Of a stretch of 64,000 bases of DNA, positions 39,292 through 46,123 are shown piece by piece (position 1 is the stretch's first letter; the number at the start of each line of letters is the position of its first letter). This stretch comes from Monoglobus sp964617455 (GTDB lineage: Bacteria > Bacillota > Clostridia > Monoglobales > Monoglobaceae), in contig CAZTYF010000008.1 in NCBI GenBank assembly GCA_964617455.1, forward strand, positions 1-64,000. The letters run 5' to 3'. The notes under the pieces are model-generated. The model saw nothing but the letters and a program-made list of their open reading frames with translations. It was not told where the DNA came from and did no database searches. Position numbers and translations under genes: made by a program.

Positions 39292-40872
39292 ATGCCGGAT
39301 GGCAAAGAAAATATTCCCAAAAATACGGATACGGACAATATCGTCAAAACCGGTTCCGAAGAGGGGGCCTCGGACAAAAGGAAATCCTCAAAAAAGCCAA
39401 AGAGGTCCCGAATTTTAGGAATTGCGGCGGGATGCGCGGCGGCTGTTATAGCGGTAGCCTCGGTGGGCTATGTTGCATATGTGGGAGCATATGACAAAGT
39501 GATGCCCAATACCTATGTGGATACGGTGAAAGTGGGAGGCATGACCCAAACAGAGGCGGCAAATGTCCTGGGCGCCGCCTACAGTCCGGATAAAATCGCA
39601 GGAAAAACCATAAATTTCCATTGCAAAGACTCCGTTTCCAGCATAAACGTGGATAACCTCTTTATGGTTTTTGAGCCGGAAAAGATGGCCGCCGGCGCCT
39701 TTGCATACGGGCGGGAGAAGCCGGGATTTTTTTACAAACTTAAAAATTTTACGGCCGGTCTGTTCTCAAAAAAGGAAATTACGCCTGCGGCATCCTATGA
39801 TGAGGGTGCCCTTGCGGGCGCCATATCCGATATATGTTCTCCCTATGAGAGGGAGCCCTTGGGCTATACTTACAGATTGGGCGATAATAACAACATAATC
39901 ATAGCCAAACCCCAGCAGGGAGCCAAGGTGGATATGGATGATGCAATCAATAAGGTCATTGATGACATATTTGACTTCAAATTCGAAGATATCACTTTTG
40001 AGCCCCAAATCGTAGAGGCGGAGCCCCTTGACTTGGATGCGTTTTATGGGTATATCACCGCACCCGCAACGGATGCCTCATATGCCAAAGATGCGAACAA
40101 CAAGGTCTATGTGGTGCCCTCAAAGCCTCAAATCGTGGTGAGCAAATCGGAAATAGAGAAGGCCGTAAACCAATCGGAAATCGAATACAGTGTTCCGGTT
40201 CAAGTTGTTCAACCGGCGGTTGATACCGCATTTTTGCAAAGCATTATGTATGAGGACACTCTCGGAACATATACCACCTACTATGGCGGCAGCAGCGCCG
40301 CAAGGTCGAGTAATATTGCCATAAGCTCGAACACCATAAGCGGTCTTGAGCTTTTGCCCGGGGAGCGATTCGACTTCAACAAAGTGGTGGGCAAGAGGAC
40401 CCCGGACCGAGGCTATCTTCCCGCCCCCGTGTATGTCATAAAAGACGGGGAAACGGTCAGCGAAATCGATTACGGCGGCGGAATTTGCCAGGTTTCTTCA
40501 ACCATATTCTGCGCCGTTGACAGGGCAAAACTGAAGGTCGTCGCCAGGACATCCCATTCAAAGGATGTTGCCTATGTTCCCGAGGGAATGGATGCGACGG
40601 TCTCCTGGGGCGGTCCCGAATTTATATTTGAAAACAGCACCAAATATCCCATACGAATCTTCGTGTCCGCAGGGGGAGGTTCCCTTACGGCAAGAATCGT
40701 CGGCTCCAGAGCCGCGGCGCCCAATATCAAAATTGAAACATCAAACGACGGCAGCAACGTGGTGGTCACCAAAACAACCGCAGCCGCCGACGGCAGCACA
40801 TACCAAGAAGTCTTTGACAGCAAGACCCTGCCTCTTCCTCTGCCCGCCGCTCCGACCGAGGCGGTGCAATAG
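39292..40872 (+). CDS. VanW-family membrane-anchored cell-wall protein
   Basis: The 526-aa protein has a charged cytoplasmic tail (1-40), one membrane span near 42-66 and a large outer part. Residues of about 75-330 look like the paired peptidoglycan-binding-type (PG_binding_4/YoaR) domains that precede VanW. Residues of about 345-480 are the VanW domain (LLPGERFDFNKVVGKR, DYGGGICQVSSTIF, SHSKDVAYVPEGMDATVSWGGPEF). It is probably active at the cell envelope; the biochemical role of VanW domains is not known. Nearest genes also concern the envelope. Confidence 0.9.
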   Translation: MPDGKENIPKNTDTDNIVKTGSEEGASDKRKSSKKPKRSRILGIAAGCAAAVIAVASVGYVAYVGAYDKVMPNTYVDTVKVGGMTQTEAANVLGAAYSPDKIAGKTINFHCKDSVSSINVDNLFMVFEPEKMAAGAFAYGREKPGFFYKLKNFTAGLFSKKEITPAASYDEGALAGAISDICSPYEREPLGYTYRLGDNNNIIIAKPQQGAKVDMDDAINKVIDDIFDFKFEDITFEPQIVEAEPLDLDAFYGYITAPATDASYAKDANNKVYVVPSKPQIVVSKSEIEKAVNQSEIEYSVPVQVVQPAVDTAFLQSIMYEDTLGTYTTYYGGSSAARSSNIAISSNTISGLELLPGERFDFNKVVGKRTPDRGYLPAPVYVIKDGETVSEIDYGGGICQVSSTIFCAVDRAKLKVVARTSHSKDVAYVPEGMDATVSWGGPEFIFENSTKYPIRIFVSAGGGSLTARIVGSRAAAPNIKIETSNDGSNVVVTKTTAAADGSTYQEVFDSKTLPLPLPAAPTEAVQ

Positions 40873-40912
40873 GCGGCCGAGATTCGGGCGGGTTTATCCG
40901 CATTTACGCTCC

Positions 40913-42304
40913 TCATCCCCTCACGAGGGCATCATATGATACCAAATTCACATTTCCCATTTTCTCGGCTTTGTTCTCGCAATCTTTTGTAAAGCCCGAT
41001 TTTGAGAATAGGAAACAGTGCTTGGTTTGATGGGTGAAAAGTTCGCTGCGGCGGATAAGAGTTTCCAAAACACCGAGGCCAACCTTCTCGTTGGTCCACT
41101 TGCACTCGGCAAACAGGGCTGCATTTTTGTCCTGTTCCCCCATTATATCGATTTCCGCCTGGGCCTTTTCTCTCGGGTCCGGGCCCCACCAACGTCCGAG
41201 AGACATAAACTTTATCGGACAATCCCCCGAAAGGAGCTTTTTCCAAAGGTATTGTTTGCAAATATCCTCAAACACCCTGCCCATATAGCCGGAGAGCTGC
41301 GGCTCAATTCGACTATATACCAAATCTGCCGCTCCCCGTGCGATGGCGGAATTGTTGGGCGGTACAAAGCGATACCAAAATCGAAACATATTGTCCTCAA
41401 TGGAATATACGGATTTTCGGGACGCCTTCTCTCCATAGGGCGTCTCTTTTTGAACTATTCCGAGACTTATCAGATTTTTTATGTAATTCGCACATACATT
41501 GGTATTTTCGCCGACCTTGCCCGAAATCTCAGACAATTTCGTCGCTCCCGCGGCTATGGCGGTGACTGTTGCCGTATAAACCGCAGGCTCTCGAACCTCC
41601 TGTTTCAGCAGGTTCATCGGTTCTTCGTACAGAAAAGACGACGGGTTCAGGAATGTGTTTTTGATGTTATCCTCAACACTCATTCCGTCATCCATCTCCA
41701 AGAGATATTGGGGCGTGCCCCCGGCAATGCCATAGATGAGAGCCATATCCTCCGCCGAAAAACCTTCAAAGCAGGTGCATGCATCAAAAAAGTCAAAAGG
41801 CAAAAGTTTGATTTGGGCCGTCCTGCGTCCATATAGGGGAGACTTGTACGCAAGGACATTGTCTTCCATATATGACATGGAAGATCCGCATAAAATCAGC
41901 ATAAGTTTCGAGGTGTCTTTGTATCTGTCAATCAAAAGCTGCAGTGTGGACGCAAGACTCTCGGATGTGCGGGCAACATAGGGATATTCGTCGATTGCAA
42001 GCACAAGTCTGTCTCTCTCCGCCAATTTAAAAACAGCCTCTATGGCAGCCTGAAAAGACGAAAAAGAGACCTCTCCCCCAAATCCGCCCGCATATTCCAT
42101 TATGCTTTCGGAAAAATTCTCGAGGTTTTGCTTTTCGTTGCTTTCAACACCCGTAAAATAAATCGCTCTCTTCCCCTTGAGGAATTCATTGATAAGAGCG
42201 GTTTTGCCCACTCGCCGCCGACCGTAAAGCACCGCAAATTCGAATTTTTCGGACTCAAAAAGCTCATCAAGAACATCAAGTTCCCTGCGTCTTCCGACAA
42301 ACAT
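40913..42304 (-). CDS. archaeal-type ATPase with DUF234 C-terminus
   Basis: The ATG at 42304 (463 aa) is 8 bp after GGAGG; longer starts overlap the site. N-terminal AAA/ATPase_2 domain: MFVGRRRELDVLDEL, Walker A YGRRRVGKTALI, Walker B LVLAIDEYPYVA, sensor LILCGSSMSYMED. A winged-helix segment and a C-terminal DUF234 nuclease-like region (DIMGEQDKNAALFAECKWTNEKVG, with D...ECK resembling a PD-(D/E)XK core) follow. The role is unknown; such proteins may be defence or toxin-like. The promoter carries three copies of a 15-bp repeat (42356-42404), unusual for this family. Confidence 0.88.
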   Translation of the reverse strand: MFVGRRRELDVLDELFESEKFEFAVLYGRRRVGKTALINEFLKGKRAIYFTGVESNEKQNLENFSESIMEYAGGFGGEVSFSSFQAAIEAVFKLAERDRLVLAIDEYPYVARTSESLASTLQLLIDRYKDTSKLMLILCGSSMSYMEDNVLAYKSPLYGRRTAQIKLLPFDFFDACTCFEGFSAEDMALIYGIAGGTPQYLLEMDDGMSVEDNIKNTFLNPSSFLYEEPMNLLKQEVREPAVYTATVTAIAAGATKLSEISGKVGENTNVCANYIKNLISLGIVQKETPYGEKASRKSVYSIEDNMFRFWYRFVPPNNSAIARGAADLVYSRIEPQLSGYMGRVFEDICKQYLWKKLLSGDCPIKFMSLGRWWGPDPREKAQAEIDIMGEQDKNAALFAECKWTNEKVGLGVLETLIRRSELFTHQTKHCFLFSKSGFTKDCENKAEKMGNVNLVSYDALVRG

Positions 42305-42333
42305 AACCATCACCTCCGAATCAAGTTGTCTCG

Positions 42334-42362
42334 ATTATATCACACATAATAAAATTAGTCAA
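42334..42362 (-). promoter_or_regulatory. promoter of the DUF234 ATPase gene
   Basis: On the minus strand, TTGACT (42357-42362) and TATAAT (42334-42339) are spaced by 17 bp, near consensus. The -35 box lies inside the first copy of the repeat at 42356-42404. Confidence 0.75.
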
Positions 42363-42404
42363 GTATAAATGACTAATTTATACTTGACTAATTTATACTT
42401 GACT
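42356..42404. repeat. three 15-bp repeats, candidate operator at the ATPase promoter
   Basis: TAGTCAAGTATAAAT (42356-42370) is followed by its exact inverted copy ATTTATACTTGACTA (42376-42390) and then by a second copy of that orientation lacking the last base (42391-42404). The array overlaps the -35 box of the ATPase gene. Confidence 0.7.
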
Positions 42405-42407
42405 GAC

Positions 42408-42752
42408 TTATGTTTGGCTGCTTAATCGGTTTTCGGTGCCCCACTCGCACATTTGGTCCAAAATCGGGATGAGGGACATCCCCCGCTCCGTTAAGCTGTA
42501 TTCCACTTTGGGCGGAACTTGGGGATATTCCTTTCGGTTCACCAACCCATCCGCTTCCAGTTGTTTTAAAGCGGAACTCAGCGTTTTGAATGTTATACCG
42601 CCGATATATTTTTTCATTTCATTAAAACGGACGACCTTAAATTCCATCAGAGTGTACAGAATAAACATCTTATATTTGCCCTGAATGAGAGACATGGTAT
42701 AATTAAATCCCGTATCTTCCAACTTACAATTTGCAATACATTCTTTGCTCAT
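42408..42752 (-). CDS. HxlR-family transcriptional regulator
   Basis: The 114-aa winged-helix protein has the HxlR pattern: a Cys near the N-terminus, SLIQGKYKMFILYTLM, VVRFNEMKKYIGGITFKTLSSALKQLEADGLVNR, and PPKVEYSLTERGMSLIPIL. HxlR proteins often sense electrophiles or redox state through Cys. It is divergent from the flavin reductase-like gene at 42899, its probable target. AGGAGG-like sequence precedes the ATG at 42752. An AGATA-N5-TATCT dyad at 42767-42781 is a possible operator. Confidence 0.92.
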   Translation of the reverse strand: MSKECIANCKLEDTGFNYTMSLIQGKYKMFILYTLMEFKVVRFNEMKKYIGGITFKTLSSALKQLEADGLVNRKEYPQVPPKVEYSLTERGMSLIPILDQMCEWGTENRLSSQT

Positions 42753-42766
42753 AACACTTTCCTCCG

Positions 42767-42781
42767 AGATAGTATATATCT
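42767..42781. promoter_or_regulatory. possible HxlR operator (AGATA-N5-TATCT dyad)
   Basis: A short inverted repeat lies just upstream of the ribosome site of the HxlR gene, in the divergent intergenic region. Position and symmetry fit autoregulation, but the site is short and AT-rich. Confidence 0.3.
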
Positions 42782-42794
42782 TAAATGTGCGTAC

Positions 42795-42822
42795 TTGTAT
42801 TTTTTCTTATTATGGGTATAAT
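42795..42822 (+). promoter_or_regulatory. promoter of the flavin reductase-like gene
   Basis: TTGTAT (42795-42800) and TATAAT (42817-42822) are 16 bp apart. An inverted repeat GACTT-GAAA-AAGTC follows at about 42834-42847, near the transcription start. Confidence 0.5.
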
Positions 42823-42898
42823 TATAGTATATCGACTTGAAAAAGTCAATATGCGGGAATTCATTCCGCAAAGCAATAAAACATAAGGAGTTGAGAAT

Positions 42899-43486
42899 AT
42901 GAAAAAAGAATTCGGAGTAAATCCCTATTTGTTTCCCATGCCGACTTATATGATTGGAACATATAACGAGGATGATTCCGTAGATGTGATGATGATGGCG
43001 TGGGGCGGGATTTGCGCAGAGGATATGGTGGCGTTGAATTTGGAGAAAGAGCACAAAACAGTCTCCAATATCAAAGCTCGAAGGGCGTTTACTCTTGCTG
43101 TTCCCGGGGCAGATACTATAGAAGCCTCGGACTTTCTCGGAATTGCAACCGCAAACAAGATGCCCGACAAATTCACCCGCAGCGGACTTCATGCATATAA
43201 GAGCAGTCTTGTGGATGCGCCGATTATAGAGGAATATCCCCTCACATTGGAGTGTACCGTTGAAAAAATCGAAGAAGAGCCGTATGGTCCCAGGATACTC
43301 GGAAGGATTGTCAATGTGTTGGCAGACGAGAAGGTCTTGGATGAAAAAGGCAAAATCGACGCCGCAAAGTTAAACGCTTTTATGTTCGACCAAATGCAAT
43401 TCGGCTATTATGCCGTGGGGCCAAAAATCGGTCAGGCTTGGAAGAGCGGTGCGGGCTTAATGAAAAACCAAGAAAATTCAAAATGA
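42899..43486 (+). CDS. flavin reductase-like (flavoredoxin) FMN-binding protein
   Basis: The 195-aa protein has the split-barrel flavin-binding layout of flavoredoxins: FPMPTYMIGTYNEDDSVDVMMMAWGGIC at the N-terminus, RRAFTLAVPGADTIEASDFLGIATA in the middle, and LECTVEKIEEEPYGPRILGRIV. AAGGAG lies 8 bp before the ATG. It probably binds FMN and takes part in electron transfer. Pairing with an HxlR regulator suggests induction by a redox or electrophile signal. Confidence 0.9.
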   Translation: MKKEFGVNPYLFPMPTYMIGTYNEDDSVDVMMMAWGGICAEDMVALNLEKEHKTVSNIKARRAFTLAVPGADTIEASDFLGIATANKMPDKFTRSGLHAYKSSLVDAPIIEEYPLTLECTVEKIEEEPYGPRILGRIVNVLADEKVLDEKGKIDAAKLNAFMFDQMQFGYYAVGPKIGQAWKSGAGLMKNQENSK

Positions 43487-43501
43487 CGGCACCGCCGTGT
43501 C

Positions 43502-43534
43502 AAGGCGCAAAAGGCATTTCGCTCTTTGCGCCTT
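43502..43534. terminator. hairpin terminator between convergent genes
   Basis: AAGGCGCAAA (43502-43511) pairs with TTTGCGCCTT (43525-43534) across a 13-nt loop, directly between the flavin reductase-like gene and the small Cys-rich gene. Confidence 0.6.
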
Positions 43535-43536
43535 TG

Positions 43537-43752
43537 TCAGCCTCTCACCAAGCCGCTTTGGAATTCCGCGTTTATTTCCGATATTTCCTTTTTCCCCTCA
43601 ATGTACGGGCGATAGATTTCATCAACTCGGCCGCCGCCCAAGTTGTCGCAGCCGTTGCAAAATTCGCACTCCCCTCCGCAAAAGGAGAGCGACCGCCTTA
43701 TTATTTCCTCCCGCTCCTCTCTCGTTGTGTCCGCAATGAGTATGGATTTCAT
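43537..43752 (-). CDS. small Cys-rich protein of unknown function
   Basis: A 71-aa acidic frame with a cluster FCGGECEFCNGCDNLGGG (four Cys, near residues 24-36) and an amphipathic N-terminus. The Cys spacing could bind a metal or an Fe-S cluster. The ribosome site (GGGATG) is weak. The Cys motif, and the end abutting a terminator, argue that it is a gene. I do not recognise a family. Confidence 0.6.
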   Translation of the reverse strand: MKSILIADTTREEREEIIRRSLSFCGGECEFCNGCDNLGGGRVDEIYRPYIEGKKEISEINAEFQSGLVRG

Positions 43753-43966
43753 GGTTTAACATCCCTTTTTAAAACATAGTGATTTGATATGTATTGTATA
43801 CCTATATTCAATTTTTGTCAATATTATCGGGAGTTAAAAGAGGGTATAAATTTGTAAAAACTCGGTTCTGCAACACCTCAAAATTCAGTAGATAAAGCGA
43901 CACACATTACGTGCCGCCCGGGAGAGTTCCCGCCCTCTTATTCTATTGTACCAATATCATCTTTTC
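43753..43966. other. gene-free AT-rich spacer
   Basis: No frame, RNA or clear promoter is seen here. It forms the left edge of the 2.4-kb gene-poor block that runs to der. Confidence 0.5.
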
Positions 43967-44245
43967 CTAATTAACGTTATAGCCAAACTCGCGTGTTTTT
44001 AAAACGTCCTTCCAGTATGACTCTCTTTCCGGTGCCTTAGCCCGTCCTGTTTCGGTTTTAGGAAATATCTCTAATAGCGAATAGCTGAAATTTCTTTGGA
44101 TGTACTCTATCCCTTTTTCTTTAACCAATTTTTTAAGTTGCTTATTCGGATAGGATTCTGTACTGTCATATCCGGCTTGAAGATTCCTATCCCTATTATA
44201 ACAAACAAATCGTGCCACGGAGTGCCTTCTTTTCAATATTTGCAA
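43967..44245 (-). pseudogene. remnant of a GIY-YIG nuclease
   Basis: The last 65 residues of this frame (KKLVKEKGIEYIQRNFSYSLLE, IFPKT, ERESYWKDVLKTREFGYNVN) match the C-terminal half of GIY-YIG domains, in which a conserved Glu in LLE and the ReSyWK...L.tR.fG.N ending are typical. The catalytic GIY and YIG strands and the Arg are missing, and the upstream part of the frame is unrelated. It is therefore a 5'-truncated, inactive copy. It borders the repeat block to its right. Confidence 0.7.
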
Positions 44246-44360
44246 TTTTTTTGCATTTGTGAATGAATCGCCTAAATTTTTTCACTCGCAAAAGGCGCGG
44301 AAGCACCCTTTTAAGCCTCATGGCTTTTTTAATAAATTCAAAAGCGAGTGAGTAGCTATA

Positions 44361-44416
44361 CTCTCTCTCTTCTCTTCTCTTATTTCTCTTATCTTCTCTT
44401 CCCTTCTCTTCTCTTA
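44361..44416. repeat. 56-bp polypyrimidine CTCTT-type tract
   Basis: An almost pure C/T run made of irregular CTCTT and TCTTC units, with a single A at two places. It is a simple repeat that could form unusual DNA structure. No gene uses it. Confidence 0.8.
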
Positions 44417-44432
44417 CGCTGCCTAAGGCGGT

Positions 44433-44492
44433 TGCACAAGGGAGCTGCACAAGATGGTTGCACAAGGGAGCTGCACAAGGGGGCTGCACAAG
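44433..44492. repeat. 13-bp tandem repeat, five units (TGCACAAG core)
   Basis: TGCACAAG occurs at 44433, 44446, 44459, 44472 and 44485, an exact 13-bp period. The variable 5 bp between cores are mostly GGAGC or ATGGT. A sixth copy stands alone at 44746. Confidence 0.9.
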
Positions 44493-44745
44493 GCGCTCAT
44501 CGGAACTCGCCTCTTAACTCGTTTCCTCGCAAGCGAGGAAAGCATCGCCACGTCGGAAATCCCTACGCCTGCTTGTTTTGCCCTGACGGGCAAAAGCGGC
44601 GCCTGCTTCGGGTTTCCTCCTCTTTCCCGCAAAGTGCATTTCATTGGCGCTTTGCGGGAGCCCTGCGCACTTCGTGCGCTTTGAGTTCGCCTCTTTCCCA
44701 AAAAGTGCACTGCTCCCAAGCTTTTTGGGAGCCCTTTATTACGGT
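44493..44745 (-). repeat. hairpin mosaic array, left copy (inverted relative to right copy)
   Basis: Read on the minus strand, this holds the same ordered modules as 45600-46060. Frame hairpins are at 44697-44729 (CCCAAAAAG / CTTTTTGGG) and 44626-44658 (CCCGCAAA / TTTGCGGG). A GCGCAC-TTC-GTGCGC hairpin is at 44665-44679. A TTTTGCCC / GGGCAAAA hairpin is at 44576-44595, and TTTCCTCGC / GCGAGGAAA is at 44522-44541. Confidence 0.85.
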
Positions 44746-44769
44746 TGCACAAGACGGCCGTTAGGAGCT

Positions 44770-44850
44770 ATGTCGACAAGATGTCAACAAGATGTCGACA
44801 CAGTATAGTATAGGTTAGTATAGTATAGGTGAGTATAGGTGAGGCAAGTA
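44770..44850. repeat. 11-bp repeat ATGTCGACAAG (x3) followed by GTATAG runs
   Basis: ATGTC(G/A)ACAAG repeats at 44770, 44781 and 44792 with an 11-bp period. It is directly followed by irregular AGTATAG(GT) units up to about 44850. No coding function is apparent. Confidence 0.8.
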
Positions 44851-45080
44851 AAGAAAAGAGTGAGGTTAGGGAAGGATAATCAAAAAAAGAGAAGAGAGAG
44901 GTTAGGGATTTCTCGCTTTTGAATTTCTTAAAATGAGGCTTATAAAAAATGCGCTTTAAATTCATAACACCATGTCACATTACAAAACCAAGTCTCGTCT
45001 CACAAATCAAAACTGCAACGCCGGCATTCTCCGTATAGTCTTATACTCTCTTTTATTTACTCTTATTATCTACTCCGGTG

Positions 45081-45172
45081 GAACTTTTGGTGTATACCCC
45101 TCCGGAACTTTTATTCCATACCCCCGGGAACTTTTGGTGTATACCCCCCGGGAACTTTTCTTCCATACCCCC
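45081..45172. repeat. 24-bp alternating tandem repeat, four units
   Basis: GAACTTTT begins at 45081, 45105, 45128 and 45152 (steps 24, 23, 24). Units 1 and 3 continue GGTGTATACCCC, while units 2 and 4 continue (A/C)TTCCATACCCC, giving an A-B-A-B order. The 23-bp step breaks any reading frame through it. Confidence 0.85.
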
Positions 45173-45292
45173 TACGGTTTGGGTTTGAATCGGGCTATGC
45201 AAACGAGTTTAAATTTTTTGGCAAAGGCATTACAAAATTTAGACTAACTCTCTCTCTTATTCTTTTATTTATTATATTATTATATTCTGTGT

Positions 45293-45488
45293 GACAAATT
45301 TGTCGTAGGTGGTGTGACAGATTTGTCGTAGGTGGTGTGACAATTTTGTCGTGAGGGCGCGACATATTTGTCGTGGGGGGGGGTACGATATTTTTGTCGT
45401 GGGGGTGTGACATTTTTGTCGTAGGTGGTATGACAATTTTGTCATAGGTGGTGCGACATTTTTGTCGTGAGGGTACGACAGATTTGTC
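45293..45488. repeat. nine-unit array of GACA-N4-TGTC dyads
   Basis: Dyad cores start at 45293, 45316, 45339, 45361, 45387, 45409, 45432, 45455 and 45477, mostly 22-23 bp apart (one step of 26). GACA and TGTC are kept in all but one unit (GATA at 45387), while the central four bases vary (AATT, GATT, ATTT, TATT, TTTT). Spacers are G-rich (GTAGGTGG, GTGAGGG). An AT-rich stretch (45255-45290) lies immediately to the left. Confidence 0.9.
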
Positions 45489-45599
45489 ATACCTTTACAT
45501 ACGGAAATATGAAAAGATGGCACGCACCGGCACGATTTTTTTGTTATAATAAGTTTGGGAATCTGAGATGGGGTGTTTGTTATGGGTTCAATTCGCGGG

Positions 45600-46060
45600 A
45601 AAGAGGAGCACACTTCAGGACTCCCAAAATGCGCCAACGCAGTGCACATTTTGGGAAAAAGTAGCAGTTTTCCATAGGGCTCCCACAAAGGCAAGCCTTT
45701 GTGGGAAAGAGGAGCAGTCGCCGGAAGGGCGAATGTTTTCTCGCTTGCGAGGAAACGAGCTAAAAGGCGCACTCAAAGCGCACGAAGTGCGCAGGGCTCC
45801 CGCAAAGCGCCAATGAAATGCGCTTTGTGGGAAAGAGGAGCAGTCGCCGGAAGGGCGAATGTTTTCTCGCTTGCGGCAAAACAAGCTAAGAGGCGCACTC
45901 AAAGCGCACAAAGTGCGCAGGGCTCCCAAAATGCGCCAACGCAGTGCACATTTTGGGAAGAAGGAGGAACCGCCGGAAAAGCGATGCTTTTGCCCGTAAG
46001 GGCAAAACGAGCCAAAAGGCGAGTTCCGACGCCGACGACGGTTTTCGGGCAGGCGAAATT
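45600..46060 (+). repeat. hairpin mosaic array, right copy
   Basis: Four frame hairpins share GGGCTCCC-type 5' and GGGAA-type 3' borders with different complementary cores: 45623-45655 (CCCAAAATG / CATTTTGGG), 45682-45705 (CCCACAAAGGC / GCCTTTGTGGG), 45799-45831 (CCCGCAAAGCGC / GCGCTTTGTGGG) and 45925-45957. Between them recur CGCCGG-AAG-GGCG, TTTTCTCGC-TTGCGAGGAAA and GCGCAC-GAA-GTGCGC hairpins. The stretch 45706-45838 is repeated almost exactly at 45832-45957. Confidence 0.9.
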
Positions 46061-46072
46061 TTGTTTTATGTC

Positions 46073-46101
46073 TTGAAATCCCTTTGTATGTATGCTAAAA
46101 T
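46073..46101 (+). promoter_or_regulatory. promoter of the der operon
   Basis: TTGAAA (46073-46078) and TAAAAT (46096-46101) are 17 bp apart and lie just after the last hairpin repeat. AGCGGAGGTGAGG precedes the ATG at 46124. Confidence 0.7.
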
Positions 46102-46123
46102 AGTCTCAGCGGAGGTGAGGCTT

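Noticed and set aside
44196..44965. Minus-strand frames of 65-109 aa across the left repeat block
   Set aside because: Encoded by the 13-bp, GTATAG and hairpin repeats; low complexity and no start signals.
44972..45247. 91-aa frame with repeated GGTFGVYP-type segments
   Set aside because: It is translated 24-bp repeat DNA; the 24-23-24 bp steps break frame, there is no ribosome site, and the start lies in repeat-derived sequence.
45293..45488. CRISPR-like look of the 22-23 bp array
   Set aside because: The units abut with only G-rich short linkers, there are no unique 30-40 bp spacers, and no cas genes are present.
45272..46076. Several overlapping frames in the right hairpin array, including 82- to 166-aa frames on both strands
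   Set aside because: All are translations of the repeated hairpin modules; equal frames exist on opposite strands and none has a ribosome site or a recognised motif.
45944..46123. 60-residue N-terminal extension of Der
   Set aside because: It lies in the hairpin array. The conserved MKPIVAVVGRPNVGKST start at 46124 has a good ribosome site and its own promoter just upstream.
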